From the NCBI RefSeq assembly GCF_904849725.1, contig NC_058522.1:197515986-197579985 (forward strand): 64,000 nt of DNA, written 5' to 3'. Shown one piece after another: positions 34,966 through 45,888 of the stretch (the stretch's first letter is position 1; each line of letters opens with the position of its first letter). The position numbers and the translations under genes were made by a program. This DNA is from Hordeum vulgare subsp. vulgare (Eukaryota; Streptophyta; Magnoliopsida; Poales; Poaceae). The notes below the pieces were generated by a model. It searched no databases. It had not been told where the DNA came from and saw nothing but the letters and a program-made list of their open reading frames with translations.

Positions 34966-36046
34966 TGATACGTCTCCAACGTGTCTATAATTTTTTATTG
35001 TTCCATCCTATTATATTATAATTATATAGTATACTTTTTGAGTAATAATTTACCAATTTATATAATTTCTTAGCACAAACCTATTGACCGATTGACTAGT
35101 GTGAGTAGCTATTTTCTGCGTGCTTTTTTTACTTTTCAGGTTTACAGTACCAAACGAAGTGCATTTATCCGAGAACTTTTTTATGATATATTGTAGACGA
35201 AAAGGAAACTCGAAGCCTCAGAAGAATACCACAAGCCACATGAGGGAGGCACAAGACAATAGGGCGCGACCAGGGCGGTCCACATGTCCTAATATTTTGT
35301 CTCTCCCTAGTGGCCCCCTACCTCCGTTATCTGGACTATAAATTCACATATATTCCGAAAACACTAAGGAGCATCACGAAACACTTTTTCCGCAACCGCA
35401 AGTCTCTATTCCATGTCAATCCCATCAGGAGCTTCGTTCCTAGCACCGCGTCGGAGGGGGCTCGATTATGGACGGCCTATTCATAAACCTTGCTTCCCTC
35501 ATGATGAATTCAGAGTAGTTAACCATATATCTATGTGTACATAGTTTGTACCTAGATCGCTATCTCTTTCTCTCTTGATCTTCAATTCAATGGTCCTCGC
35601 ATCTTCTCTTTGATCCATACGATGTAATACTTCTATATGGTGCGTTTGTTGGGATCTAATGAATTGTGGGTTTATGTTCAGATTATTCATGAAAAGTGTT
35701 TGAGTCTTCTCTGAAAATATTATGAATATTAATTGCATGATCATCATACCTTTGTAAATCTCTTTGAACTATTGAAATGCTTTGTCCCAATAGATTGATA
35801 GTCCGTAAGTGAGACGGGTGTGTTGTAGTGTGTTCAACCTCATAGGTTTCTATATCCTAGTGACAGAAGGGGACACGATACGTCTTTGTGTTGTTGCTTC
35901 TAAGGATAAAACGATTGGGTTAGTTCATACTAATTGAGTTTACTTTGTCTATATCATGTCATCGTTCTCCAAGAATTACTTTGTTTGTCATGAGCTTAAT
36001 ACGTTGCGAGGCAAGCATAGAAGCGCTCTTGAAGTGGAGTAATAGT
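34966..36046 (+). repeat. Sabrina-like LTR S1, left part
   Basis: It starts TGATACGTCTCCAACG and contains a TATAAATT box (about 35337) and the LTR word GGAGTAATAGT, at which the CACTA element is inserted. It continues at 41858-41902. It is related to but distinct from the LTRs of element C. No internal region is attached, so it is a solo or truncated LTR. Confidence 0.75.
36044..36046 (+). repeat. CACTA target duplication, left (AGT)
   Basis: AGT precedes the terminal repeat and is repeated at 41858-41860. Three bases is the rule for CACTA transposons. Confidence 0.8.
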
Positions 36047-36767
36047 CACTACAATAAATATGCTAACTTACGAACTTCAATATTGGTCTCCAAATGGTCG
36101 GTGATTTCCATTTGCGACCTTTTTACGACCAAAAACAGGCGGTCCAAAGCTGAGCGTCTCTAATGAAAATTAACGACCTTTCTTCTCGAATGGTCGTAGA
36201 CTTATACGACCAAACAAAAGGTCATAGATTCTACGACCAATCATTTTGGTCGTCAGAAGTCTTCCACACCACGTCGGATCCAACATGGCAAGCTGACATG
36301 GCAAACTTACGACCAAATGAAAAGATCGTCGATTAGAATCAGCCCAGTCCAAATGGGCCGAGACCAGTAATTTAGCCCATTTTTTTTGCTTGCCAATTTT
36401 GGTGAGCAGAGCCTAGCCCAAGAACAAGAATTCGGCCATTTTAGATAAACTCACCTCTTTATTTCCAGGACCATGGAATTTGACATTACATTTCTTGTTG
36501 GGCCTCAACCTTTTTACAGTGCACTTTTTTTCCTTGGCCTTTTATAGTCCTGTTTTTATTGGGCCTCAAGCATGGACTTTTAAATTAGGAGTCATCACTC
36601 TTCGGTTCTGTATATGCTTCTTTTTCAGTCAATATTCAATTCAAACAGAGCCTAAAATGCCGAATATTTCTCAATACACTCAATGATAATAAATTAAACT
36701 AATACAAAGTATCTCGTTTTCTAATACAAAAAAATATCAAAAGATGACAAGCTCCAATTAGCTACTA

Positions 36768-36925
36768 CTATCTCCGTTCCTAAATATAAGACCTTTAAGA
36801 TATTTCACTATGGACTACATACGGAGCAAAATGAGTGAATCTATACTTTAAAATGTGTCTATGTACATCCTTATGTAGTTCATAGTGAAATCTCTAAAAT
36901 GTCTTATATTTAAGAACGGAGGGAG
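36768..36925. mobile_element. Stowaway-type MITE (158 bp) inside the CACTA element
   Basis: The ends CT(A/C)(T/C)CTCCGTTCCTAAATATAAG and the complement of CTTATATTTAAGAACGGAGGGAG form long inverted repeats, flanked by TA on both sides (36766-36767, 36926-36927). Size and ends fit Triticeae Stowaway (Tc1/mariner-like) MITEs. Confidence 0.85.
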
Positions 36926-36928
36926 TAT

Positions 36929-37162
36929 TTGATTGGTGCATGTTCCAACTTCTTCATCGTGGAGGTTGTTCTAGTAGTCAACACTCCAAAGAACGAATGG
37001 CAACATCTACAGGTTATAAAGGAAATTGTTAGGAACAGAATAAAAATAAAACATTTTGCATTTGGTGCGAAAATGGTTAGAGAAGATAGGAGCTTCAGTA
37101 GCATAGCAAACCAAATTGAATCGAACATAGACCGACATTTGCATATGGATATTTTTGTTTGA
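36929..37162 (+). pseudogene. Short open frame, possible captured exon
   Basis: The 77-codon frame starts at the edge of the MITE. It has a protein-like composition (EVVLVVNTPKNEWQHLQVIKEIV, then KHFAFGAKMV) and ends in a stop at 37160-37162. It might be an exon fragment carried by the CACTA element. A distant likeness to plant RNase H-like domains is too weak to claim. No splice or start signal is convincing. Confidence 0.2.
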
Positions 37163-37688
37163 CTCGTTTACTGGTCCTACCAGTAAATCTAAGAACTACA
37201 TTTCTGAATCAACTAGTACTTAACAAAATTTACATGAATACATTCAGTTACTTGAGTATACTGACATACATGGTCACTCTAAGATAAATTGCTCACAAAA
37301 AGAATAATATTCAGGAAAACATTGAAGGAAAACAAGTATGATGCACCTATTGATCGTAGCATCCGTCAATGTTCAGCAAACCGACCTGATACACGGTTGC
37401 GGGAAAGGCATATACCAAGAATAAATAAAAGTAGTGACAAAAAATGCAATGCATGAGTCGACATTATTGATTATTGAATGATCCACTCCCACCCGCAGAA
37501 TCATATCAGATCCTACAGCCAACTAAATAGCAAATTTGGGAGGCCTGTAGATCTAATAATAGAGACAGGAGGGATATAAGATAAATATAGAGCTGACTGT
37601 TGTGTCTATTGATAATCAATTCTGCAATAGAGAGGAAGCAAAATAGCTTTCCTCTACATGACACATCGTGCCTTTTTAAGTTAGCATT

Positions 37689-38446
37689 TCATACCGTAGC
37701 AGACGATTTCTCCCTCCCTTTTGAAATTTCCATGAGATATATCGCGTCCTGGGTAAACCGGGTATGCGAGAGTAAAGCGGACATGTACCTGGAACCTGTC
37801 GATTGGCGGGATGCACATCGAGCCGTCGGCGTCGGCTTGAGAGAGGAGGAGGCGACCGTTGCGGCAGTTCCGAATGTGCCACCCAAATCAATGTTGACGC
37901 GGGTGAGGCACATGTAGGTGTGGCGCAAGGCAGCGATGACGATAGGGTTGAAGAAGCTGGTGATGCCGTCGTAGAAGCGGGGGACACAGTCCTCTTTGTC
38001 TTTGATGTCCCTCCAAACACCGAGGATGAGTGAAGACGGGTGCTGCTCGCGGGCGCTTTTAGATTCAGATTTAGAGAAGATGTGGTCGTGGTCGCCCACT
38101 GGATGTGGTGTAGGAACCGTGGAAGGTGTTAATGTTTCGTCAGCTGTAGAGAGGTGGCGGCAGAGGAGGTGTGTGTGCGGAGGAGACGACCGGACGAGGG
38201 CCCTAAGCGGCTGAGCTCGTAGGGAGCAGCAGGGAGAGGACTGGATGGATAGGTGGGCGGGGACGGGGAGGAGGCAGCGGCGGAGGCGAGGAGATGGGGA
38301 GGAGGGAGGAAGGGTGTGATGGGGGTATGGGATCTGAGCTAGGGTTTGACCTGCGGGTGTGGATATCTCTTTTTTCTGTAGCTAGATGGATGGATGGATG
38401 TGGGATGGAGAGATGGATGGATGGATGGATGGATGGGCGCCATGTC
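37689..38446 (-). pseudogene. Captured host-gene-like fragment in the CACTA element
   Basis: On the minus strand this GC-rich island has the look of a plant gene 5' end: a leader with AAACCCTAG (near 38341), C-rich untranslated sequence, then an ATG at 38099. The first exon-like frame reads MGDHDHIFSKSESKSAREQ, then SSLILGVWRDIKDKEDCVPRF and YDGITSFFNP. Near 37791 a CAG|GTACATG donor-like site follows CRQSTGSR-type coding. Beyond it the frame reads into intron-like sequence and stops at 37689. Base composition differs sharply from the AT-rich element around it, suggesting acquisition. I do not recognise the protein. A shifted Ser/Thr-rich frame (38020-37676) is regarded as a shadow. Confidence 0.4.
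38383..38436. repeat. (ATGG)n microsatellite
   Basis: Tandem ATGG units interrupted by a short GGGATGGAGAG spacer, at the outer edge of the gene-like island. Confidence 0.9.
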
Positions 38447-38569
38447 ATCGATCGTGGGTAGAGTTCTGATTGGTTGGGAAAATCAAAGATTTAGAATAGT
38501 TTCCAAGTACTAATAAATAGAGGAATTTCGTGAAACATCTATCCATAATATTTTGCAAAATGGCACCAC

Positions 38570-40250
38570 ACAAATTTTCACTAGAGTTAGACCACATTTT
38601 ATGGATGGGGACCAATTTATATGCAATTCTCATCTTTCCAGCTATTTTTAATCATTTCCTCAGTGGCAAAAATTGGTTTTTTTGTGAAGAACCTACCAAA
38701 TATTTGTTGTAAAGTTAGACTCCATCAATTTTCTAAAATACTAGTACATATTTCATATACCATTGACCAAATGGTTGGGTGTTAAAATCTTTTATCCACC
38801 TTTCGTGAAAAAGACAAATGTTTTTGATTCAGTTGGAAGCGGGTCAAATTTGAACTGCAGTTGCCTTATAGTTTGCTATTTATTTTTTCCAAAAATCCTT
38901 TTTAGGTATAAAAATATCTATTTCCTCATAGAAAGACCAAATTGTTTTCAAGATTCAAGCACTAGCTAGGAACGGTCATACCCACCACTTTGAGCGATTT
39001 TGGAATGGGCATGAAAAAGGCAAGAAAAAATAAACAAATTGGAAAACCTTCGCATTGTGTCATTATATGTGACAAAGTAACCAGGAAAAATAATAAACTT
39101 GTAATACGGCAATTATTTTTAAAAAGTGTTCTCAGAAATGAGCTATCATGTGTGAAGATTCATGGCTTTCAAACCAAAAGATCAATCTTATGGCCACATT
39201 CATCACATAGTTTGTTCAAATGATCTCATATTGTGCACAAGGGTGCGTATTGTAATGGCAAACAATGTTGCCTAAGGAAGTTTTCATTTTCTTTGGACGG
39301 AAAATTTATTTTCCATTTTTCGAGTGTCCAAAATGAGTTTTTTCTGAAGGACCTATCATATATTTGTTGTAAAATTGGATTGAATAATTTTTATAAAATA
39401 CTAGGTCATATTTAATGTACAATTTACCAAATGGTTTGGTGTCAAAAGCTTGTATACATCTCTCGTCAAAAAGACAAATTTTCGTCGACTCAGCTAGAAG
39501 CGGGTCAAATTTGAACTCCAGCTACATTATAGTTTGCTCTTTATTTTTTCCAAAAATAGTTTCCAGGTACACAAGTATCTATTTCATCATAGAAACACCA
39601 AAAGTTTTTCAAGATTCAACCACTATCTAGGAACGGTCATACGTGCCTTTTTGACTGCATTTTTAAATGGGCATGAAAAATTAAAAAAAAACAAAAAATT
39701 GGAAAACCTTTGCATTGTGTCAATATATGTGACAAAGTTACGAGTAAAAATTATAAACTTGTAATACACAAATTATTTTTAAAAAGTGTTCTCAGAAATG
39801 GGCTACCATGTGTGAAGATTCATGGTTTTCAAGCCAAATAATTAATCTTATGGCGACATTCATGGCATAGTTTGTTGCAATGATCTAATATTACACACAA
39901 GGGTACATATTGGAATAGCAAACAATGTTGATTTAGGAAGTTTTCATTTTCCTTGTATGAAAAATTCATTTTCCATTTTTCAAGTGCCCAAAATATGTTT
40001 TTTGTGAAGGACCTACCATATATTTGTTTCAAAACTAGACCAAAATATTTTTATAAAATACTAGTCCATATTTAATGTATCATTGACAAAACGGTCGGGT
40101 GTTAAAAGCTTTTATCCACCTCTCATAAAAAAGACAAATTTATGTCGATTCAGTTGTTAGGGTGTTAAATTTAAACTTCAACTACATTATAGTTTGCTCT
40201 TCATTTTTTCCAAAAATCATTTATAGGTACATAAGTATATTTTTAATCAT
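38570..40250. repeat. 660-bp tandem repeat, about 2.6 copies, inside the CACTA element
   Basis: The line GACAAA(A/T)GGT(T/C)GGGTGTTAAAA…AAAAAGACAAAT occurs at about 38765, 39424 and 40085, giving a period of 659-661 bp. Other shared words are AGCGGGTCAAATTTGAACT, TTTTTTCCAAAAAT and AACGGTCATAC. The first unit is partial at its left edge and the third is cut near 40250. No coding capacity is evident; open frames of 60-77 codons repeat with the unit and are not independent genes. Confidence 0.85.
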
Positions 40251-40560
40251 AAATACATGGTGTGGTGGCGAGACGCCGAGGTTTGAATGGTGGTCGAGGG
40301 CCCCAACTCCACAACACGTGAACTTGCATGCCAGCCGCGTGGTCACTGCCTGATATTCTGGGTGGAATAGGCAAATCTGGTGGGTTGGACATTCCCTCGG
40401 TAGGTGTTTGGAAGAAGAATACAATAGATTTATCTCACAAGGAGACTGAACTAAGCTCAAACATGAATTAGCAGCCAAGTGTTTGATTAGCGGTGCAGAA
40501 AATGCACATAGACAATGGGCCTAAATTTTGGCTGAGGATCATCATCTACTAAGGAGACTC
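40251..40560. other. Unassigned CACTA interior
   Basis: It follows the broken third unit of the 660-bp repeat. A GC-richer patch (GGTGTGGTGGCGAGACGCCG) lies near 40259. I see no gene or known repeat. Confidence 0.35.
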
Positions 40561-41560
40561 TGTTGGCAAATTTTTAGCTCAAATGGATGAACCTAGGTGG
40601 CACTTGTTTTGCAAAGTACCACACTCTCTAGAAATATGAATGTTGAAGCTCGGATCAAATGAATAAATGGATTGAGATGAAATTTGGAGGATGATGTTAA
40701 TTTGGGCATATGAAGGCACTATAAAATTTGTATTCCATTTGGACATGCCAAAGGGACACTTCCTTCAGAATGTGCTAATCTGGACAGAAAATGGTAAATG
40801 AAACTGGGCTCACATAGATGATTGTATTGAGCTATAATTTGGAGGAGGATGATAATTTGGGCACATTAAGTCAATTTCAAAATTTCATAAATTCGGATAA
40901 ATACAATTTGTACTTCCTTCACAATGCTCTCTACTGAACAGAATATTTGGAAAAATATTGTGGGAAACTGGCTAAATTAAATGAGCTAAAATTTGGTGGA
41001 GTAAGGTTATATGGTTAGTTTCATGTTGTGGTAAATTTTCATCAACTATAAAGCTATATAAAATGTAGTTGCTTTACAAACTGAAAATATTACCAGAAAC
41101 AAAGCTTGGATGATGATCTCACATGGATTGTTAGGAGGGGCTCGGATTTTATGGAGAGCTATGGTTTTGGCATATAGATAATGTGGCAGAAATTCAACTC
41201 ATTAGGATATTCATATCTAGTACTTCTTTCACAAAGCCGTTAGGCGAACTCGAATTTTGGAAATTTGCCAAGAGATATTTACTAGGCAAATGGATACAAA
41301 AGGTTTCATGAGGCAATGATTTGGATAGGGAAGAGTTCCCAAAAAATTTGAGGGCAATCAAAAAAAATAAAAATAGCACTTCCTTCACAAAGTGCTATTC
41401 TGAACAGAATAGGAAAATGAATATTGCTGAATTATTTTCGAACTATGCAAGGAAGGGTTTTCAAATATTTGAGGAATATATGATCCAAAGTATTTATGAG
41501 ATTTTTTCGAGAATTTTTGGAATAACAAAATAGTAGGTTGCTTCACAAACTAGGGCAAAA
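40561..41560. repeat. Diverged repeats of about 160-170 bp in the CACTA interior
   Basis: The word ACTTCCTTCA(C/G)AA(A/T)GTGCTA(A/T)TCTG(A/G)ACAGAA recurs in variants near 40760, 40915, 41220 and 41380. AA(A/T)TTTGGAGGA(T/G)GATG…TAATTTGGGCA recurs near 40681 and 40840. The units are strongly diverged, AT-rich and non-coding. Confidence 0.5.
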
Positions 41561-41857
41561 ATTGACACATGGACATGACACGTAGGCAAAAGCAATGATG
41601 TGGCACCTAGTCATAGCTATGACCATCTATATTGGTCGTAATTAGCTACAAATTAGGCAACGGATCAGGGCTATCCTCTTTACGACCATTTCAAGTGAGG
41701 AAGTTACGACCTTTCTGATGAAAATGGTCGTTAGTTTGTAGGGTTAGCACCCCTCCGGACATCTTACGACCAATTGGTCTCCAATGGTCGTAGATTTACG
41801 ACCATTTTTGCGAGCGGCACCGCCATAAGGTCGTTAGTTGACATATTTCTTGTAGTG

Positions 41858-41902
41858 AGTAGTAGGTGTAGGAAGGAGCCGACAAATTTGCTTATGGACG
41901 TG
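41858..41902 (+). repeat. Sabrina-like LTR S1, continuation after the CACTA element
   Basis: AGTAGTAGGTGTAGGAAGGAG…GGACGTG resumes LTR S1 after the AGT duplication. Related LTRs read GTAGTAGATGCAG…GGACGTGATGCC. It ends at GACGTG, where LTR S2 starts. Confidence 0.7.
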
Positions 41903-42686
41903 TGATATGTATCCAACATATCTATAATTTTTTATTGTTCCATGCTATTATGTTATGATTCGGGGATACTTTTTGGGTCATAATTCACAAGTTTATATTA
42001 TTTCTGAGCACTAACCTATTAACCGAGTGGCCAGGGCCAATTGTTTTTTTCTACATGCTTTCTGTTTTTCTGGTTTTCAGTACCAACTGTAGTCCAATTT
42101 CCCTTAAACTTTTTTATGGTTTTTTCTATACTAAAAGAATATCTGGATGCTTCAGGAGGGGACTTGAAGCTAGAACAGTGAGCCACAAGCCAAGACGGCA
42201 CGACTAGGGGGTGGCCTAACCCTAATAGCTTGTCTCTCCCAGGTGGCCCCTCTTGCTCCATTCTCTAGCCTATAATTCATATATACTATGGAAATCCTAA
42301 AAATAAGGGAGAAACACTTTTTCTACCGCCGCAAGTATCTGCTCCACGATGATCCCATGTGGAGCTCCGTTCCATCACCCTCCGGAGGGGGGATCAATCA
42401 CGGACGACATCTTCATCAACCTTCCTGCCCCTTGTGATGATGGATGAGTAGTTCACCATAGACCTACGAGTCCTTAGTTAGTATCTAGATGGCTATCTCT
42501 CTCTCTTGATTTTAATACAATGATCATAACATCTTTGCTTTATCTATCCGATGTAATTCCTTTGTATGGTGCATTTATTTGGATCCGATGAATTGTGGGT
42601 TTATGTTTAGATTATGCATGGAATGTATTTGAGTCTTTTCTGAGTATTATGATTCTTCTTTTCGTGATCATCATAGCTTTGTTATT
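41903..42686 (+). repeat. Sabrina-like LTR S2, interrupted by element C
   Basis: It starts TGATATGTATCCAACATATC and runs collinear with LTR S1 (34966 onward) as far as GATCATCATAGCTTTGTTATT. There element C's left LTR begins. The rest of S2 is not found in the window. Confidence 0.7.
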
Positions 42687-43718
42687 TGATACGTCTACAA
42701 CGTATCTACAATTTTTGATGGTTTCATGCTATTATCTTGTCAAACATTGGATGTTTTGCATGGCTTTTATTTATTTATAGGGACTAACTTATTAACTCAG
42801 TGCCAAGTGCCAGTTCCTGTTTTTTCCATGTTTTTTTACCCCTTTTAGAGGAGGATTTTGAACGGAGTCCAAACGGAATGAAACTGCCAAAAAGATTTTT
42901 CTGGAACAGGAAAAGATCGGGGAGCCGAAGAATCAGGGCAGGGGGCCACCAGGGACCCCACAAGCCCTCATGGCGCAGCCAGGGGTCCTGCGGCCCCCTG
43001 GCTTGTGGGCTCCCTGAGGACCCTTTGCCCTAGGTTTTGCGCTTAAATATCCCCAAAAATTCCACAAAAAATTAGGAGATCCTCGAAAGTACTTTTCCGT
43101 CACCGCAAGCTTGTGTCTCCGCAAGATCCCATCTGGGGCATGTTCTGGTGCCCTGCAGGAGGAGGGATTCGGATACGGAGGGCTTCTTCATCAATACCAT
43201 GACCTCTCCGATGATGCGTGAGTAGTTCACCATAGACCTACGGGTCCATAGCTAGTAACTAGATGGTTTCTTCTCTCTCTTAGATCTTCAATACAAAGTT
43301 CTCCATGATCTTCATGGAGATCTATCCGATGTAATCATCTTTTGCGGTGTGTTTGTCGAGATCCGATGAATTGTGGATTTATGATTGGATTATCTATGAA
43401 TCTTATTTGAGTTTGTTCTGATCTCTCTTATGCATTATTTCATATCCTTGTAATTCTCTTGGAGTTGTGGGTTTTGTTTGGCCAACTAGATGTATGATTC
43501 TTGCAATGGGAGAAGTGCTTGGTTTTGGGTTCATACCATGTGGTGACCTCACCCAGTGATAGAATGGTAGCGAGGCACGCATCATGTTGTTGCCATCAAG
43601 GATAAAAAGATGGGGTTTGCATCATTGGTTTGATGGAAATACTTACTGCTCGTTTGCTGCATCACCTTTTCCTCTTCAAGGGAAAAACCAACACAAGCAA
43701 GTCTCCGTCAACGTGCCA
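42687..43718 (+). repeat. Element C left LTR with about 480-bp internal deletion
   Basis: TGATACGTCTACAACG…GTGCCA, 1032 bp against 1516 bp in the right LTR. Collinearity breaks at about 43634, where GGTTTGA jumps directly to TGGAAATACTTACTG. The missing piece equals about 49522-50003 in the right LTR. Confidence 0.85.
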
Positions 43719-43723
43719 ATTTA

Positions 43724-43777
43724 TGGCGCTGTTGTTTGAGAAGTAGCAAGAAGAATTTCTGGCGCCGTTTTTGGGGA
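43724..43777 (+). promoter_or_regulatory. Element C primer-site region (TGGCGCC type)
   Basis: TGGCGCTGTTG at 43724 and TGGCGCCGTTTTTGGGGA at 43760 both resemble the TGGCGCCGTTGCCGGGGA primer site usual in Athila-like elements. The pair suggests a small duplication. Which one was used is unclear. Confidence 0.6.
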
Positions 43778-44049
43778 GGAATATCAAATCGAGAACTCAT
43801 CCAAGTAGGTGTCGCAAACTCATCTCTTGCATTTACTTTGTTTGCCAGTTGCCTCTCGTTTTCCTCTCCCCCACTTCACCAATTTGCCTTTTTCGTTTGC
43901 CTTTTCCTTTTGCCTCTTTCTTGCTTGCTCTTTGTTCGCTTGTGTGCCTGTTTGCTTGCTGAAGTCACCATGAATGAAAACATCAATTCTCCGGCCTTCC
44001 TAGTGAAGAAGCCGCATCCCATCTCCATACCTTCATTGAGCTTTGCGAT

Positions 44050-44802
44050 ATGCAAAAGAAGAAAGATGTGGATAATGACATGATTAAATTGAAGCTTCTT
44101 CCTTTCTCGTTGCGAGATCATGCAAAAACTTGGTTTTCTTCTCTGCCCAAAAATAGTATCGATTCTTGGGATAAGTGCAAAGATGCTTATATATCCAAGT
44201 ATTTTCCGCCGGCTAAGATCATTTCTCTCCGTAATGATATCATGAATTTGAAGCAACTTGATCATGAACATGTTGCACAATCTTGGGTGAGAATGAAATT
44301 GATTATTAGAAATTGTCCCGCTCATGGCTTGAGTCTTTGGATGATTATTCAAATCTTTTACGCTCGCTTGAATTTCGCTTCTAGAAATATCTTGGACTCC
44401 GCCTCAGGTGGAACGTTCATGGAAATCACGTTAGGGGAAGCCACAAAGCGTCTGGACAACATCATGACGAACTACTCTCAGTGGCACACTGAATGGTCAC
44501 CTACTAGTAAGAAGGTACATGCTATAGAACAAATTAACTCGTTGAGTGCTAAGATGGACGAGTTAATGAATTTGGTTGCTAGTAGAAGTGCTCCTTTGGA
44601 TCCTAATGATATGCCCTTGTATTCTTTGATTGAGAGTAGCAATGCTAGCGTGGACGTTAATTTTGTTGGTAGGAATAACTTTGGCAACAACAACGCTTTT
44701 AGAGGAATGTTCCTAGGCATTTTCCTAGTAACTCCTCTAATAACTTTGGCAACTCCTACAACAATACTCGTGGAAATTACAATAGATTACCCTCTGATCT
44801 AG
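44050..44802 (+). pseudogene. Element C gag (Retrotrans_gag type)
   Basis: The frame gives LKLLPFSLRDHAKTWFSSLP, then IDSWDKCKDAYISKYFPPAK and LKQLDHEHVAQSWVRMK, the classic capsid core of Athila-type Gypsy gag. A flexible linker with VHAIEQINSLSAKMDEL follows, and the Asn-rich FVGRNNFGNNN part starts the nucleocapsid. It is shortened at the front: an ATG at 43971 (MNENINSP…) joins the capsid core after a deletion and a frame change. The rear loses frame near 44715 and stops at 44800. The protein would assemble virus-like particles if intact; here it is truncated at both ends. Confidence 0.75.
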
Positions 44803-45354
44803 AGAGTAATATTAAAGAGTTCATCAAGTCTCAAAAGATTTTCAATGTGTCCATAGAGGAAAAACCACTCAAAATTGATGATTTGGCTAAGAGCGTTGAT
44901 AGAATGTCTAGTGATGTTGATCCTTTGAAAGTTAGATGTTCTCCTCCCAAGATCAACATGGATGAAACTTTGAAATCTATGCGTGTTTCTATGATTGAGA
45001 GCCAAGAAAGAACCGCCCAAATTCGTGCTAGACATGAATGGCTTAAAAAGGCGTGTTCTCGTGATAAGAATCACGAAGATCTTAAAGTGCTTGTTGTGAC
45101 TCCCATTGAACGCACTTTGGTTGAAAAGTGCCCCAATGATTCGGAGTCCATCTATCTTGATGCTAAAAGCATTGAGAGTGGAGTAGAAGATATTTAAACT
45201 TTTAGTAGTAATGAAATTACTACTATGGATTTCAAGGAATTCAATTATGATAGTTACTCCTTGATTGAATGCATTTCTTTGATGCAATCCATGTTAAAAC
45301 TCTCCACACGCTTATAGACAAAACAAGGCCTTTACCGATCATATCGTCGAAGCT
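44803..45354 (+). pseudogene. Element C gag-protease linker
   Basis: Frames 44847-45197 and following continue the polyprotein with low-complexity, charged sequence (IEEKPLKIDDLAKSVDRM, then RARHEWLKKACS). A stop at 45195-45197 breaks it. No enzymatic motif is seen. Confidence 0.5.
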
Positions 45355-45888
45355 ATGATAAAATTCTTAAAGAGAAACTTGAATTGGAAGTCTCTATCCC
45401 TAGAAAGCTTCCTGATGAGTGGGAACCTACTATCAAAATCAAAATCAAAAACTATGAATGCAATGCTTTGTGTGATTTGGGTGCTAGTGTTTCTGCGATT
45501 CCAAAGTCTTTATGTGATGTTCTGGGTTTTAATGAGATTGAAGAGTGTTCTCTTAATTTGTATCTTGCTGATTCTACTGTCAAGAAACCCATGGGAAGGA
45601 TCAATTATGTTCTTATGTTCTCTTAATTTGTATCTTGCAAATAGGAATTATTTACCCGTGGATTTCATTGTGCTTGACATTGATTGCAATCCTGCATGCC
45701 CTATTATTCTTGGTAGACCTTTCCTAAGGACTATCGGTGCTAGCATCGATATGAAGTAAGGGAATCTTAGATTTCAATTTCCTTTGAGGAAGGGCATGGA
45801 ACACTTTCCTAGAAAGAAAACAATATTGCCTTATGAATTCATGATGAGGGCCACTTATGGTTTGAGCACCAAAGACGACGATACGTGA
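45355..45888 (+). pseudogene. Element C aspartic protease region, broken by a 70-bp duplication
   Basis: The first frame (45384 on) reads CNALCDLGASVSAIPKSL, a retropepsin-type active site (D-L-G-A-S), then NLYLADSTVKKPMGRI. A second frame resumes with FIVLDIDCNPACPIILGRPFL, the conserved flap and ILGRPFL end. Between them TGTTCTCTTAATTTGTATC occurs at 45546 and 45616. The 70-bp offset is not a multiple of three, so the duplication itself shifts the frame. The tail (LPYEFMMRATYGLS) ends in a stop at 45886-45888. No RT follows. Confidence 0.75.

Larger units (their letters stand above)
36047..41857. mobile_element. Non-autonomous CACTA DNA transposon (5811 bp)
   Basis: The left end CACTACAATAAATATG…AAC..ACGA pairs with the right end, whose complement reads CACTACAAGAAATATG. 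Both ends carry clustered subterminal words TACGACC / GGTCGTA in both orientations (36110-36330 and 41625-41840), as CACTA transposases require. TSDs are AGT. No transposase (TNP2-like) coding sequence is seen, so it would need a helper. The interior holds a MITE, a GC-rich gene-like fragment, an ATGG microsatellite, a 660-bp tandem repeat and further diverged repeats. It is inserted in LTR S1. Confidence 0.85.
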
